From Leptothoe kymatousa TAU-MAC 1615 (GTDB taxonomy: Bacteria > Cyanobacteriota > Cyanobacteriia > Phormidesmidales > Phormidesmidaceae), in NCBI RefSeq assembly GCF_018739865.1, contig NZ_JADOER010000012.1, forward strand, positions 62,001 to 126,000: a stretch of 64,000 nucleotides of DNA, in the 5' to 3' direction. The notes beneath the pieces are model-generated. The model did not search any database. It had not been told where the DNA came from and worked only from the letters and a program-made list of their open reading frames with translations. Numbering within the stretch: the first letter of the stretch is position 1; each line of letters starts with the position of its first letter. A program made the position numbers and the translations under genes. Positions 27,935-37,066 of this stretch are shown in pieces.

Positions 27935-29920
27935 ATGGCACAATCCCCTAACTCACAGTCTGCAATCGAGTCGATTTTGCAAGAGCAGCGCCTGTTTGAG
28001 CCCCCCGCTGAGTTTGCGGCAGCGGCAACGGTGTCTGGCGCTGATCAGTACCAGGCCCTCTACGATAAAGCAGCAGCGGATCCAGCCGCATTCTGGGCAG
28101 AACTGGCCGAGCAGGAGCTGCACTGGTTTAAAAAATGGGATACGGTCCTCGACTGGCAGCCCCCCTTTGCCAAGTGGTTTGTCGGTGGCAAAATCAATAT
28201 TTCCTATAACTGCTTAGACCGTCACCTGGATACCCCCCGGCGTGATAAGCCCGCCCTAGTGTGGGAAGGGGAGCCCGGCGATTCCCGCACTCTGACCTAT
28301 GCTGAGCTACACGCGGAAGTGTGCCAGATGGCCAATGTGCTGAAGGATATGGGCGTTGCCAAGGGCGATCGCGTCGGCATCTATATGCCCATGGTGCCGG
28401 AAGCGGCGGTGGCCATGCTGGCCTGTGCCCGCATCGGGGCGGCCCATACGGTGGTATTTGGCGGCTTTAGTTCCGAAGCCCTGCGCGATCGCTTAAATGA
28501 CGCGGAAGCCAAGGTGGTAATCACCGCTGACGGCGGCTTCCGTAAGGACAAGGCCATGCCCCTGAAGCCTGCGGTGGATGCGGCCCTAGAGGGCAATGCG
28601 GTGCCGTCTGTGACCAATGTGCTGGTGGTGCAGCGCACCAAACAAGACGTCGCCTGGACCGAAGGCCGCGACGTGTGGTGGCACGATGTCAAGCCCGGTG
28701 CCTCCACCGACTGCGCGGCGGAACCCATGGACAGCGAAGATCTGCTGTTTATTCTCTACACCAGCGGCACCACCGGTAAGCCCAAGGGCGTGGTGCACAC
28801 CACCGGCGGCTACAACCTCTACACCCACACCACCTTTAAGTGGACCTTCGACATCAAAGAAGACGATGTGTACTGGTGTACCGCCGATGTGGGCTGGATT
28901 ACGGGCCACAGCTACATTGTGTACGGTCCCCTGTCCAACGGGGCCACCAGTGTGATGTACGAAGGGGCTCCCCGGAAGTCCAATCCTGGCTGCTTCTGGG
29001 ATGTGGTGGAAAAGTATAAGGTGACGATTTTCTACACCGCCCCCACCGCCATCCGCGCCTTCCTGAAGATGGGGGATCAACATCCCAACGCCCGCGATCT
29101 GACGTCTCTGAGAATTTTGGGTACGGTGGGTGAGCCCATTAACCCGGAAGCCTGGATGTGGTATCACAAGGTGATTGGCGGCGAGAACTGCCCCATTATT
29201 GATACCTGGTGGCAAACGGAAACCGGCGGCTTTATGATTACGCCCTTGCCCGGTGCGATCGCAACCAAGCCCGGATCCGCCACCAAACCCTTCCCCGGTA
29301 TCCTGGCCGATATCGTGGACGCCGAGGGCAACCCCGTCGGGGCCAACGAAGGCGGCTACCTGGTGGTGAAACACCCCTGGCCCAGCATGATGCGCACCGT
29401 CTACGGCGATGATGCCCGCTTTCGCCGCACCTACTGGGAGCACATTCCCCCCAAGGACGGCAACTATATGTACTTCGCTGGGGACGGTGCCCGCAAGGAT
29501 GAAGACGGCTACTTCTGGATCATGGGCCGCACCGACGACGTGCTCAACGTGTCCGGCCATCGCCTAGGCACCATGGAAATTGAGTCGGCGCTCCAGTCCC
29601 ACCCCGCCGTGGCCGAAGCCGCCGTTGTGGGGCGTAAAGACGACCTCAAGGGTGAAGACGTGTTTGCCTTTGTGATTCTAGAAGGGACCCACAGCCCCAG
29701 CGATGATCTAAAGGCGGAACTGAAGCAGCACGTGGTCAAAGAGATTGGTGCGATCGCCCGCCCTGGTGAGATTCGCTTTGCCGAGGGGCTGCCCAAAACC
29801 CGCTCCGGCAAAATCATCCGCCGATTCCTTCGCAACCTCGCCAGTGGCGAAGAACTCGTGGGCGATGCCACCACCATGGAAGACCAAAGCGTGCTCGAAA
29901 AGCTACGTACTGAGTCTTAG
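27935..29920 (+). CDS. acs: Acetyl-CoA synthetase
   Basis: The protein has 661 residues, the standard length. It makes acetyl-CoA from acetate, ATP and CoA through acetyl-AMP. Family motifs are clear: [19 protein letters not shown] (the AMP-binding P-loop), WWQTETGG, the hinge/C-domain [17 protein letters not shown], and [15 protein letters not shown], where the Lys of SGKI is the usual acetylation site and catalytic residue. Codon use is noticeably more GC-biased than in neighbouring genes, consistent with high expression. The 100-bp repeat begins at its stop codon, and a terminator lies 174 bp further on. Confidence 0.97.
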   Translation: MAQSPNSQSAIESILQEQRLFEPPAEFAAAATVSGADQYQALYDKAAADPAAFWAELAEQELHWFKKWDTVLDWQPPFAKWFVGGKINISYNCLDRHLDTPRRDKPALVWEGEPGDSRTLTYAELHAEVCQMANVLKDMGVAKGDRVGIYMPMVPEAAVAMLACARIGAAHTVVFGGFSSEALRDRLNDAEAKVVITADGGFRKDKAMPLKPAVDAALEGNAVPSVTNVLVVQRTKQDVAWTEGRDVWWHDVKPGASTDCAAEPMDSEDLLFILYTSGTTGKPKGVVHTTGGYNLYTHTTFKWTFDIKEDDVYWCTADVGWITGHSYIVYGPLSNGATSVMYEGAPRKSNPGCFWDVVEKYKVTIFYTAPTAIRAFLKMGDQHPNARDLTSLRILGTVGEPINPEAWMWYHKVIGGENCPIIDTWWQTETGGFMITPLPGAIATKPGSATKPFPGILADIVDAEGNPVGANEGGYLVVKHPWPSMMRTVYGDDARFRRTYWEHIPPKDGNYMYFAGDGARKDEDGYFWIMGRTDDVLNVSGHRLGTMEIESALQSHPAVAEAAVVGRKDDLKGEDVFAFVILEGTHSPSDDLKAELKQHVVKEIGAIARPGEIRFAEGLPKTRSGKIIRRFLRNLASGEELVGDATTMEDQSVLEKLRTES

Positions 29921-30019
29921 GGCTTGTTAAAAATTAAAATCATGGTCTTTTTCCTTAAAAGCATGGCTTAATAAGTCTTTTCGGATGAAGCCGTGAATTA
30001 GTTTTTTAACAGCTCCTGA
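29920..30019. repeat. 100-bp dispersed repeat, copy 2
   Basis: This pairs with 20966-21065 (11 differences in 100). It starts at the last base of the acs stop codon. The ends, GGGCTTGTTAAAAAT and GTTTTTTAACAGCTCC, are imperfect inverted repeats, as in a miniature transposable element. I could not see a clear target-site duplication. Confidence 0.8.
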
Positions 30020-30093
30020 ACTAAGGCAAGAGCCGCTTCTAGATTGGTCCTTGCCTCTCAGGCATTTTCCCTAATAAATTCCCTAATCAGCAA

Positions 30094-30133
30094 CAAAAGA
30101 CCCTGGCCTTGGCCAGGGTCTTTTGTCTTTTTT
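30094..30133 (+). terminator. Intrinsic terminator downstream of acs
   Basis: CAAAAGACCCTGGCC and GGCCAGGGTCTTTTG form a perfect 15-bp stem with a 2-nt central gap, followed by TCTTTTTT. Confidence 0.9.
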
Positions 30134-30179
30134 AAAATGTTGTTTTTTAACAAGAACGGGTTGTTCTTAAACAACCCAA

Positions 30180-30404
30180 TTACTCTTCTTCCTCTTCGTA
30201 GCGTTCCATCAACCTAGGATCAAAATCGCTGCTATCCATCGCCTCCGAAGGTCCAGCAAAACTATAGACATCCTGCGTCCATGCTTCTAAGCGTGCCGCT
30301 TTACTCAGGGCAATGTGGTATGGCAATTGTCGGAATGTTTGCAGCTTGCCGCTATCTCTACGAGACCTGGGGCGGTTGGACGGTGACGGTTTTGGTGGAC
30401 GCAT
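30180..30404 (-). CDS. Small conserved-type hypothetical protein
   Basis: The protein has 74 residues. The N-terminus is basic and Pro/Ser/Arg-rich (MRPPKPSPSNRPRSRRD), a central helix follows (ALSKAARLEAW), and the C-terminus is acidic (MERYEEEEE). No domain is recognised. The reading frame follows the minus-strand gene at 30490-31539 across an 85-bp gap, so the two may be cotranscribed. Confidence 0.5.
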   Translation of the reverse strand: MRPPKPSPSNRPRSRRDSGKLQTFRQLPYHIALSKAARLEAWTQDVYSFAGPSEAMDSSDFDPRLMERYEEEEE

Positions 30405-30489
30405 GGAGATCGGATTTAAAGAAACAACATTATTTTAGATTGACCTAGTTTGAAACAGTGTGAGGTATGTCACCCCAGCGCCCACCATT

Positions 30490-31539
30490 TTACCCATAGC
30501 GATGGTTGTAATCGATATTTAAGAGGATGTCCTCGTAGTCCAGCGCGAGGAACCGATCTAACGGCATATAGAGCCAGCGTAGGGAGGAGTTCGGATCCGC
30601 TTTCGTTGCTCGAAACCCAAGGGTGAGGGCAAAGTTTTCCGACAGGGGATGAATGGCAATGGTGTAAATATCGCTGAGATTGGGAAAGTCCTCTCGAATT
30701 GTTTGCAACGTCTGGTGGGAGTCTTTGATAAATGTGCAGGCCGTTTCATAGGTCCAAAGATTGAGCTGAATTTGCCAGCTACGCACAAAGACCGCATAAC
30801 AGTCAGGATCGCCCTTCGTCGCTACCTGAATGGGGTCCTCGTCCCTCACATCTAAACGGCTGAGATGCACACTGAGGCTAGGGGCCAGATCAAACTTTTC
30901 TTCTGAGTCGGGATGGGCCGGTAAAAAAGCTGAAAATCCAATCGGTTCACCCGTAGACTCACGTCGTAATACACGCAACCCCTCAGGATATTTTCTGGCC
31001 CACTGACGCAGCCCTTTTTTGATGTTGTACAGCATCGACTCAGGGCGTTCTGGGTCATAGCTATAGACGTCTTCTAACAGGCTCGCAACCAAGGTGGCAT
31101 CATTGCGAGCGTCGAAGGCATCGGTAAAAAAGCTATCCTCTACCTCTGGATCTGTGGGTTCAAAGCTTTGGGGAATATTTAAGCTTAGCCGTGTGGCCAC
31201 CCCATCCGCTTCACCCCGTCGCAGCAAATTTTTGGATGCTAGCTTATCGATCATTTGGCCAGCGGCCCGGGGTGTGCCCGAGGTCTCGGTATAAAATAAA
31301 TCGGCTGCATCACTGTGGGAGCAGTAAAAGCTACTGATCTGTCGATTTAGGGTGCTGATCGGCGCAGCTGCCATTCCCTGGTGCATCAAATAGCCATATC
31401 CCCACAGCCTGACAAAATAGGTAGCCTGTCGCCGGGTAATTTTAAAACCTGGCTGATGAACAATGTGTTCGATGTATTTATTTTGTATATCCCGAGGAAA
31501 CCACTCTTCGACATTACTCGGTTGAATCTGATCGTTCAT
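30490..31539 (-). CDS. Hypothetical protein with a possible GNAT-like C-terminal half
   Basis: The frame is open from 31638. I prefer the Met at 31539, starting MNDQIQPSNVEEWFP, because the first 33 residues look untranslated; this start has no strong ribosome binding site either. It then has 349 residues. An N-terminal helical part (TRRQATYFVRLWGYGYL, then DKLASKNLLRRGEAD) looks like a winged-helix arrangement. The segment GLRVLRRESTGEPIGFSAFLPAH resembles the central strand region of an acetyltransferase. Both assignments are tentative. No signal peptide or membrane segment is seen. Confidence 0.65.
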   Translation of the reverse strand: MNDQIQPSNVEEWFPRDIQNKYIEHIVHQPGFKITRRQATYFVRLWGYGYLMHQGMAAAPISTLNRQISSFYCSHSDAADLFYTETSGTPRAAGQMIDKLASKNLLRRGEADGVATRLSLNIPQSFEPTDPEVEDSFFTDAFDARNDATLVASLLEDVYSYDPERPESMLYNIKKGLRQWARKYPEGLRVLRRESTGEPIGFSAFLPAHPDSEEKFDLAPSLSVHLSRLDVRDEDPIQVATKGDPDCYAVFVRSWQIQLNLWTYETACTFIKDSHQTLQTIREDFPNLSDIYTIAIHPLSENFALTLGFRATKADPNSSLRWLYMPLDRFLALDYEDILLNIDYNHRYG

Positions 31540-31815
31540 GGTGACGATGTTCCCAGCTGCCATGAAATGGAATGAAAAATACTTCACCCCTACTTCACCC
31601 TGCTGCATATTATCCCATGCTGCTGGCGGATGCTCCATGCTGCTGGCATGGGGATCATGGCTTTAACCCTTGCTGCTGCTTGCTCGTAGATGCTGTCGGG
31701 CCAAATTATCTACGTTAGGAATGTGATGAGTTGCATCCAGAAAGATTGAATTTTGCCTCTGCAATGTTCAATGTGCGGTTGTCACTTATCCTGCCCCACC
31801 AATTTGGACGGAACT

Positions 31816-32487
31816 ATGGTTTTAAGCGACCTCACATTGCCCCTCGCCGATCTATCCACTGGCCCAGCCCTGGATCTTGATTTAGGGGATTTTACCTCTA
31901 GTACGGATGACTTAGATTTAATTTTTGAGCGGCTACTGGGGCAGTTTTTTCCATTTCGAGGTTTTATCCTCTTTGATGGCCATGGCAAACTACTGCGCAG
32001 CACAACGAAAGCGGATGAATTTTGTTTGCTTTTGCATAAGGCATCTCCAGGCAATGCGTTTGGGGCTGTGGAGTGTCAGTCCATGGAGACAATGCCCGAG
32101 CAAGTCGAAACCCTGTGTGGCTTCCTGCAAGATAGCCGAGATGACTACCCTGACTGTACGCTGCAGCTTTATGACAACGCTTTTTTGCCAGGTGGGATTC
32201 GTCTCTTCCTCAATGTGGAGTGGATTGACCTAGTCGATCAGCCGGATAAATGCATTCTAGTGACCATTGAGGATTTAACCCAGATCGCCCACCATCGGGC
32301 TGTGAGTGATGCGTATCGCTATGGCCTCACACCTCAAGAGACTGACGTGTGGGAGCTATATCTCCAGGGGTTGTCCTATCGGGATGTGGGGGAAGAGTTG
32401 TTGATGGCCCTAAATGTGGTGAAAAAACACATGAAAAGCATTTTTGGCAAATGCAGTATTGAATGTCGTTGTCGTCATTTGGTATAG
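31816..32487 (+). CDS. LuxR-type (GerE helix-turn-helix) transcriptional regulator
   Basis: It has 223 residues from ATG 31816, which has GGACGGA upstream. The frame is open from TTG 31753 and would add a Cys-rich leader (CSMCGCHLSC), so the start is not certain. Residues ~160-220 form the LuxR/GerE DNA-binding domain in its cyanobacterial form: YRYGLTPQETDVWELYLQG, then SYRDVGEELLMALNVVKKHM. The N-terminal ~150 residues look like a PAS-type sensory domain (FRGFILFDGHGKLLRST). The ligand and targets are unknown. It is divergent from the hypothetical gene at 30490-31539. Confidence 0.85.
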   Translation: MVLSDLTLPLADLSTGPALDLDLGDFTSSTDDLDLIFERLLGQFFPFRGFILFDGHGKLLRSTTKADEFCLLLHKASPGNAFGAVECQSMETMPEQVETLCGFLQDSRDDYPDCTLQLYDNAFLPGGIRLFLNVEWIDLVDQPDKCILVTIEDLTQIAHHRAVSDAYRYGLTPQETDVWELYLQGLSYRDVGEELLMALNVVKKHMKSIFGKCSIECRCRHLV

Positions 32488-32713
32488 CCCGATGCTCTAG
32501 TGGGATGTCTCACCCCTCACCTTGGCGAAAAACCTCTATTTTCAGTGAGTGTATCGGGGAAATTACCCAGGCTATCACCGCTTGAGTGTGAGCTAAAACA
32601 CATGGGTTTGAGTATGAGGATCACTCAAATTCATCTGTAACGTTTTAAGGTAAAGGTGATTCCTTAACTTAGAACAAGTGGCCAACGTCTCTTGGCGTTG
32701 TCGGTGAAATTCC

Positions 32714-32917
32714 ATGGTTCCTACTCTTTCCGTTATTCGTACGTTTAATAGTCAGCCCCCGGAGGCTATCGAAATTCAATCGTCCATGTGTCCGGTGTGT
32801 CAGCCCCATCAGCTCCAGCCCATTGCGCGGTGGATTTTGGAGGATGGTCAGCTGCAGGGGGTGTTGATAGCCTCATGTCCTTCGCCACTAGTGCGTTGTA
32901 TGACAACCCGTGGATAA
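32714..32917 (+). CDS. Possible small CxxC protein
   Basis: The open frame has 67 residues from ATG 32714. The middle reads SSMCPVCQPHQLQPIARWILEDG, in which C-P-V-C followed by a His could be half of a zinc or redox site. The first ~50 codons look protein-like; the tail (SPLVRCMTTRG) does not. No clear ribosome binding site is seen. It could be a small regulator-associated protein or a truncated relic. Confidence 0.35.
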   Translation: MVPTLSVIRTFNSQPPEAIEIQSSMCPVCQPHQLQPIARWILEDGQLQGVLIASCPSPLVRCMTTRG

Positions 32918-32988
32918 GTGTTGCGGTTAACGTCCTACAACAGATTTACGTAAGGTTCGTGTTGTTAGCTTGTCTGTTTTCACTAAGT

Positions 32989-33318
32989 CTAGTGAGAACA
33001 AGTGCCTCCCACGACACCCCCTTCATCATCATATTCAGTCGCTTCAAAATCTCCGTCAGCTGCAATGCAGTCTGAAATGGCGTTGTTGCAGTCGTTATAG
33101 CCTTGGCAGGTGTACTCAGAGCTGTCGGGGTTAGCTTGTAATACGGCAGGGCCGGTAGGTGTGGTTGGCTGGCTCGGGGCCTGAATTTGTTGTTGTCTTG
33201 TGCGTTGGGGCACGCGCTGTTGTGCACTAGCCTGCTGAGGTGTGACGGCCAAAAGCGGTAAAAGACTGGCTAGAACTGTAACGGCAAACTTTTGAGTAGT
33301 AGAGGTAGAGAAAGTCAT
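32989..33318 (-). CDS. Small secreted cysteine-containing protein
   Basis: The protein has 109 residues. A signal peptide (VTVLASLLPLLAVTPQQASA) ends near residue 32. A Gln/Pro/Thr-rich linker follows, then a compact C-terminal domain with four cysteines (C71, C77, C84, C107) and an acidic stretch (FEATEYDDEGG). Two disulfides are plausible. No family is recognised. It is monocistronic. Confidence 0.65.
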   Translation of the reverse strand: MTFSTSTTQKFAVTVLASLLPLLAVTPQQASAQQRVPQRTRQQQIQAPSQPTTPTGPAVLQANPDSSEYTCQGYNDCNNAISDCIAADGDFEATEYDDEGGVVGGTCSH

Positions 33319-33647
33319 AATGTGATTCTTGGTGGAGAACTGAATTGCTTCTGTCTCTTACTCACTAAACCCGTGGGGCTTTTATGCAAACATGCAAAAA
33401 TAAAATTGAACTGTTGCTGATCGGTCCCACATTGGCAGTTATTCAATTCAGCTCACAATCATAGATAAGCCTGTAACAGCATGCTCGGGCTTGATGGCCG
33501 GCGATGCAGGACTCGAGCAGTCAGGATTGTGATTAGTTCAGCAATTGAGAAAATGAGCCTATCTCCCGTGGGGAGACAAGCAGCTAGTCTGAAGTATGAA
33601 CAGGCTTTGTGCAATCTATCTGTTCGACTCGAAAATTTAGATGGCAG
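33319..33647. other. Spacer between the secreted protein gene and murG
   Basis: About 329 bp. It holds the promoter region of the minus-strand secreted protein and the region after the murG stop. I see no gene and no strong terminator hairpin. Confidence 0.5.
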
Positions 33648-34754
33648 TTAGCCCATGGTCGCTTGTAGTAGTTCTGTTAATTGCTCAGCACTATCAGCAA
33701 CGGCTAGTGCTTGAGCCGCTATACCCATAGAGGTGAGACCTTCAGGGTCATTGAGGATTGCGAGCACTTGTTTTTGTAACGTTGCTGTGTCCAACTCGTC
33801 TTGGCGATAGACTTTGCTCGCACCTACGACACCAAAGGCTTTGGCGTTATAGGCTTGGTGGTTGTCGGCGGCAAAGGGATAGGGAATCAAAATAGATGGG
33901 GTGCCGGTCATTGCTAGTTCGGTTAGGGTGCCTGCACCTGCACGGCTAATGACAAGGGTGGCGCGCTGAAATAAAGCGGCTACATTTTTAAAAAATGGAC
34001 GGTGAATATAGTGCGGGTGCTCAAGGCTATGGGTGTCTGGATCGTTAGTGCCAGTTTGGTGCACAATCCAAGCTCCTTTTTCTAACCATGTGGGGGCAGC
34101 TGCCCGCACTAGCTGATTCACAGAGACGGCTCCTTGGCTGCCGCCAACGACGACAATCAGGGGCACGTCATCGGGGATAGCGGGATCCGTTAGTTTTGTC
34201 TGGCTTTCGTTTAGAAACTGCGATCGCACCGGCGTACCCACCCACAGCGTTTTGGTTTGCTTTGGTAGATACTGTTTGGTTTCTTTGAAGCCGATGGCAA
34301 CCACTGAACACCAACGACTTAACCATCGGGTCACTTTGCCCGGCATGGCGTTAGATTCATGCAACACGGTGGGCAATCCTAAGCTGCGGGCCGCAATGAT
34401 CGCGGGAGCGGCTATATAGCCCCCCGTGGTGAAGACACCGCGAAAATCACCCTGCTGCAATAACCGGCGCGTGGCGACGGTGGCTTGAATAAATTGCGAC
34501 AAAATTTTAATGCTGCCTAGGCCCAGTTTCCCCTGAACACCGCCCATGCGGACTGTATGGAGAGGATATTGCTCAGGTACAAGACTCGTTTCTAATCGGT
34601 CTGGTACCCCTAGCCACTCAATACTATGTTGTAGATGTTCGGCAGTTGCGATCGCAGGAAAAAGATGACCGCCTGTGCCACTGGCCGCGATTAAAATCTT
34701 ATTGCCTTCACGATTTTCGTATCTGTCGTCCATAATGTGAGGGACCTGGGTCAT
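33648..34754 (-). CDS. murG: UDP-GlcNAc:lipid I GlcNAc transferase MurG
   Basis: The protein has 368 residues, close to the usual ~355. It adds GlcNAc to lipid I to make lipid II at the inner face of the membrane. The glycine-rich donor/acceptor loop is GTGGHLFPA (about 26-34). The second glycine-rich motif is VVVGGSQGAVSVNQ, and the UDP-GlcNAc-binding region reads SRAGAGTLTELAMTGTPSILIPYP. A second possible start is Met 8. It stands alone, without other mur/fts genes nearby. Confidence 0.95.
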   Translation of the reverse strand: MTQVPHIMDDRYENREGNKILIAASGTGGHLFPAIATAEHLQHSIEWLGVPDRLETSLVPEQYPLHTVRMGGVQGKLGLGSIKILSQFIQATVATRRLLQQGDFRGVFTTGGYIAAPAIIAARSLGLPTVLHESNAMPGKVTRWLSRWCSVVAIGFKETKQYLPKQTKTLWVGTPVRSQFLNESQTKLTDPAIPDDVPLIVVVGGSQGAVSVNQLVRAAAPTWLEKGAWIVHQTGTNDPDTHSLEHPHYIHRPFFKNVAALFQRATLVISRAGAGTLTELAMTGTPSILIPYPFAADNHQAYNAKAFGVVGASKVYRQDELDTATLQKQVLAILNDPEGLTSMGIAAQALAVADSAEQLTELLQATMG

Positions 34755-35049
34755 CTGTCTAAATGTGCTTTGCCAAGCTCGACCAGACAGCTCTTGTGAT
34801 GTATTTCTGCTGATTTAGGCAAAAATAATGCCCAAGTTAAAATTTAAGGGTACTTTGCCAGACAGTATTATCCGTTGAATCGGTGCCTATGGCACACAAT
34901 ATGTTGTCGGATACATTTGAATTGGCTCTAAGAATAGTATCTTTTTGCTGATTTGCCCAATCATAGGCCACTATAGATTTGCCCGACGATAGGCTACTAC
35001 CTCCATAGAGCCAAGCGCCATTACACCCACCACCCCTGAGGACTTACCT

Positions 35050-35814
35050 ATGATGCATTCCTGTCGCTGGTCACTACTTTCACTCGGTGTGCTGGGTATG
35101 GGTATATGCACTGTTCCTGCCCATGCGGCTCCCCCAGACACGGCACCCACTGCGCTGGTCACTATCCTGGAAGCCATTGAAACAGCCTCCAATGAACAAG
35201 ATATTGAATCCGTGATGGCGTTTTATGCCGATGGATTTACCAACAATGATGGCTTTGACCGCACCACACTTCAGGCCACATTGCCACAGCTTTGGGAGCG
35301 CTATGAAAGCCTTAACTATCGCGTGGAACTCCAGTCGTGGGAAGAAATAGACGGTAACTACGTGGCAGAGACCGTCACCTATATTGACGGTACCCAGACG
35401 ACTCCTCGTCGCATTAATTTAGAGTCGGTGATTCGTTCGCGTCAGCAGTTCCAGGGCAATCAAATCACCTCTCAAGAAATTTTATCTGAGCGCAACCAGT
35501 TAAGTTCAGAAACTCCCCCCCAGGAAGTTGTGGTGATTTTGCCAGAGCGTGTGGCCCCCAGTGAAAGCTATGGGTTCGATGCCATTGTTCAAGAACCCCT
35601 AGGAGAGCGCTATTTGCTAGGGGCTGCCCTGGATGAAGGCACCACAGCGGAAGATTTCTTTACTCCCCGCCCTTTAGATCTAGAGCTGCTGTCGGCTGGT
35701 GGTTTATTTAAGGTGGGTGATGCCCCTAAAGACGCTGATAATCTTTGGGTGTCTGGCTTACTCGTGCGGGAAGATGGCCTGGTGGTGATTACCCGACGTT
35801 TGCGGGTGGAGTAG
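35050..35814 (+). CDS. Exported NTF2-like (SnoaL-fold) protein
   Basis: The protein has 254 residues. A signal peptide (LSLGVLGMGICTVPAHA) ends near residue 26. Residues ~35-140 fit an NTF2-like domain: LEAIETASNEQDIESVMAFYADGFTNND, then a helical segment and a beta-rich part with LNYRVELQSWEEIDGNY. The C-terminal ~100 residues are beta-rich and unassigned. The cone-shaped fold usually binds small molecules or partner proteins; the role here is unknown. It is divergent from murG. Confidence 0.75.
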   Translation: MMHSCRWSLLSLGVLGMGICTVPAHAAPPDTAPTALVTILEAIETASNEQDIESVMAFYADGFTNNDGFDRTTLQATLPQLWERYESLNYRVELQSWEEIDGNYVAETVTYIDGTQTTPRRINLESVIRSRQQFQGNQITSQEILSERNQLSSETPPQEVVVILPERVAPSESYGFDAIVQEPLGERYLLGAALDEGTTAEDFFTPRPLDLELLSAGGLFKVGDAPKDADNLWVSGLLVREDGLVVITRRLRVE

Positions 35815-35844
35815 CTAGGCCAGGGCGCGTTAATGAGTCTTCAG

Positions 35845-35865
35845 CCCTAGGCCCTAGGGCCCTAG
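35845..35865. repeat. Overlapping palindromes, CCCTAG repeated three times
   Basis: GCCCTAGGGC (35851-35860) and CTAGGGCCCTAG (35854-35865) are overlapping perfect palindromes between two convergent genes; the second includes the stop of the pentapeptide-repeat gene. Confidence 0.6.
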
Positions 35866-36251
35866 TTATGGTGTAACGGGTTGTGGCCGTCGGGTGCGAT
35901 CGCGCCCCACAGGTTGCTGTCGGCGAACACCGTATTCACAATTGTCGCCCCACTTAAATCAGCCGCTCGCAAATCTGCATGTTGCAAGCTGGCGGTGGTT
36001 AAGTTAGCGCGCCTCAAATTCGCGCGGTGCAAATGGGCGTTATCCAACGTTGCACGGGTTAAGTTCACATCTCGTAAAATAGCCCACTCCAAATCCGTGC
36101 CAATCAGGCAGGCATCCTTAAGGCAGCTGTAGCTGAGGTCGATCTCCGGCAGTTGTAAATGACTTAGATCTGAGCCACTTAAATCTAGGTTGTGGAATAT
36201 CCTTTCACCGTTCTGGTAGCGCTGAATTAACCATTGAAGGTTCGATTGCAT
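35862..36251 (-). CDS. Pentapeptide-repeat protein
   Basis: The protein has 129 residues. From about residue 20 to 118 it is built of A(D/N)LXX-type pentapeptides (DLSYSCLKDACLIG, then AHLHRANLRRANL and ADLRAADLSGATI), which fold as a right-handed quadrilateral beta-helix. There is no signal peptide. Such proteins are very common in cyanobacteria, and their functions are mostly unknown. Confidence 0.85.
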   Translation of the reverse strand: MQSNLQWLIQRYQNGERIFHNLDLSGSDLSHLQLPEIDLSYSCLKDACLIGTDLEWAILRDVNLTRATLDNAHLHRANLRRANLTTASLQHADLRAADLSGATIVNTVFADSNLWGAIAPDGHNPLHHN

Positions 36252-36352
36252 AATGCTGGTTTAACAAAACTAGTAGGCTTACTTATCTACTAGTGATGGC
36301 ACCTGGGGAAATGTGACGGTAAATTTTATTTTGCTGCCACGCTTCGCCTGGT

Positions 36353-36838
36353 TTAACAATTCACCGCATCAGGGGTGTGGATGGGTAATGGCTCTGGCAA
36401 CGCACCTTTTTGTTCGCAGCGTTGGATGGCTGCTTTTGTCGCCGGTCCCATCACTCCATCGATGGCACCTTGGTAAAACCCTTCGGCCTTCAAATAGGTT
36501 TGTAGCTGTTGGCACTGGGAGGTTTTGAGACGGCTGCTGAGGTCTTGAACGGCTTCATTGAGCCATGCCTGATTGAGGCAAGTTTGCAGTTTTTGCTGTT
36601 GGTCCGCAATGTCTCCGTCGTCAATCAAGTTATTTAAGTGGGCTACCATATGATCCGCTTCATCAATCAAGAAACTGAGCAGAGGATCCCGTTCAGCTGT
36701 GGCCAAAATAGTATCTAGTTGTTCTGCTTCAAGCTGGTCTAGCTGGGGCTGAACGGCAAGCTGGCAATAGCGCAAAACTATTTCACGGTGGTTTTGAGCG
36801 CTGTGGTTCAGACTGAGATTACTAGGATGACGTGGCAT
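36353..36838 (-). CDS. Peptidoglycan-binding-domain protein
   Basis: The protein has 161 residues. The C-terminal ~50 residues carry the PG_binding_1 signature (LQTYLKAEGFYQGAIDGV, then MGPATKAAIQRCE). The N-terminal ~100 residues are helical, with an acidic segment (LIDEADHMVAHLNNLIDDGD), and are not assigned. No signal peptide is visible, which is unusual for a wall-binding protein, so it may use the fold for another purpose. Confidence 0.7.
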   Translation of the reverse strand: MPRHPSNLSLNHSAQNHREIVLRYCQLAVQPQLDQLEAEQLDTILATAERDPLLSFLIDEADHMVAHLNNLIDDGDIADQQQKLQTCLNQAWLNEAVQDLSSRLKTSQCQQLQTYLKAEGFYQGAIDGVMGPATKAAIQRCEQKGALPEPLPIHTPDAVNC

Positions 36839-37066
36839 GGGAAATTCCCTTCAGTAAACTATTGCTGTGCTAAGGGGTTAGTGACACCGATAGTGCCCCT
36901 GTGACTATAAATTTTGGAGACTAGACCAATGGGCGTAGCGAAACTACGTCCATTGCCAGTTTAGGTTAGGCAGATTGACGTATTTCTGAACAACTATAGT
37001 CCGAGTGCGGAATGTTACCGGTGCGTCCTGAACTTTACTATTAAGAGAATTAATCGACACATTAGG

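Noticed and set aside
28586-29560. 324-residue open frame on the strand opposite acs
   Set aside because: It lies entirely inside the highly biased acs gene and is the expected antisense shadow of GC-rich codons.
30130-30170. Inverted repeat of GTTGTT/AACAAC after acs
   Set aside because: The arms pair poorly with several gaps; it looks like simple-sequence DNA beyond the real terminator.
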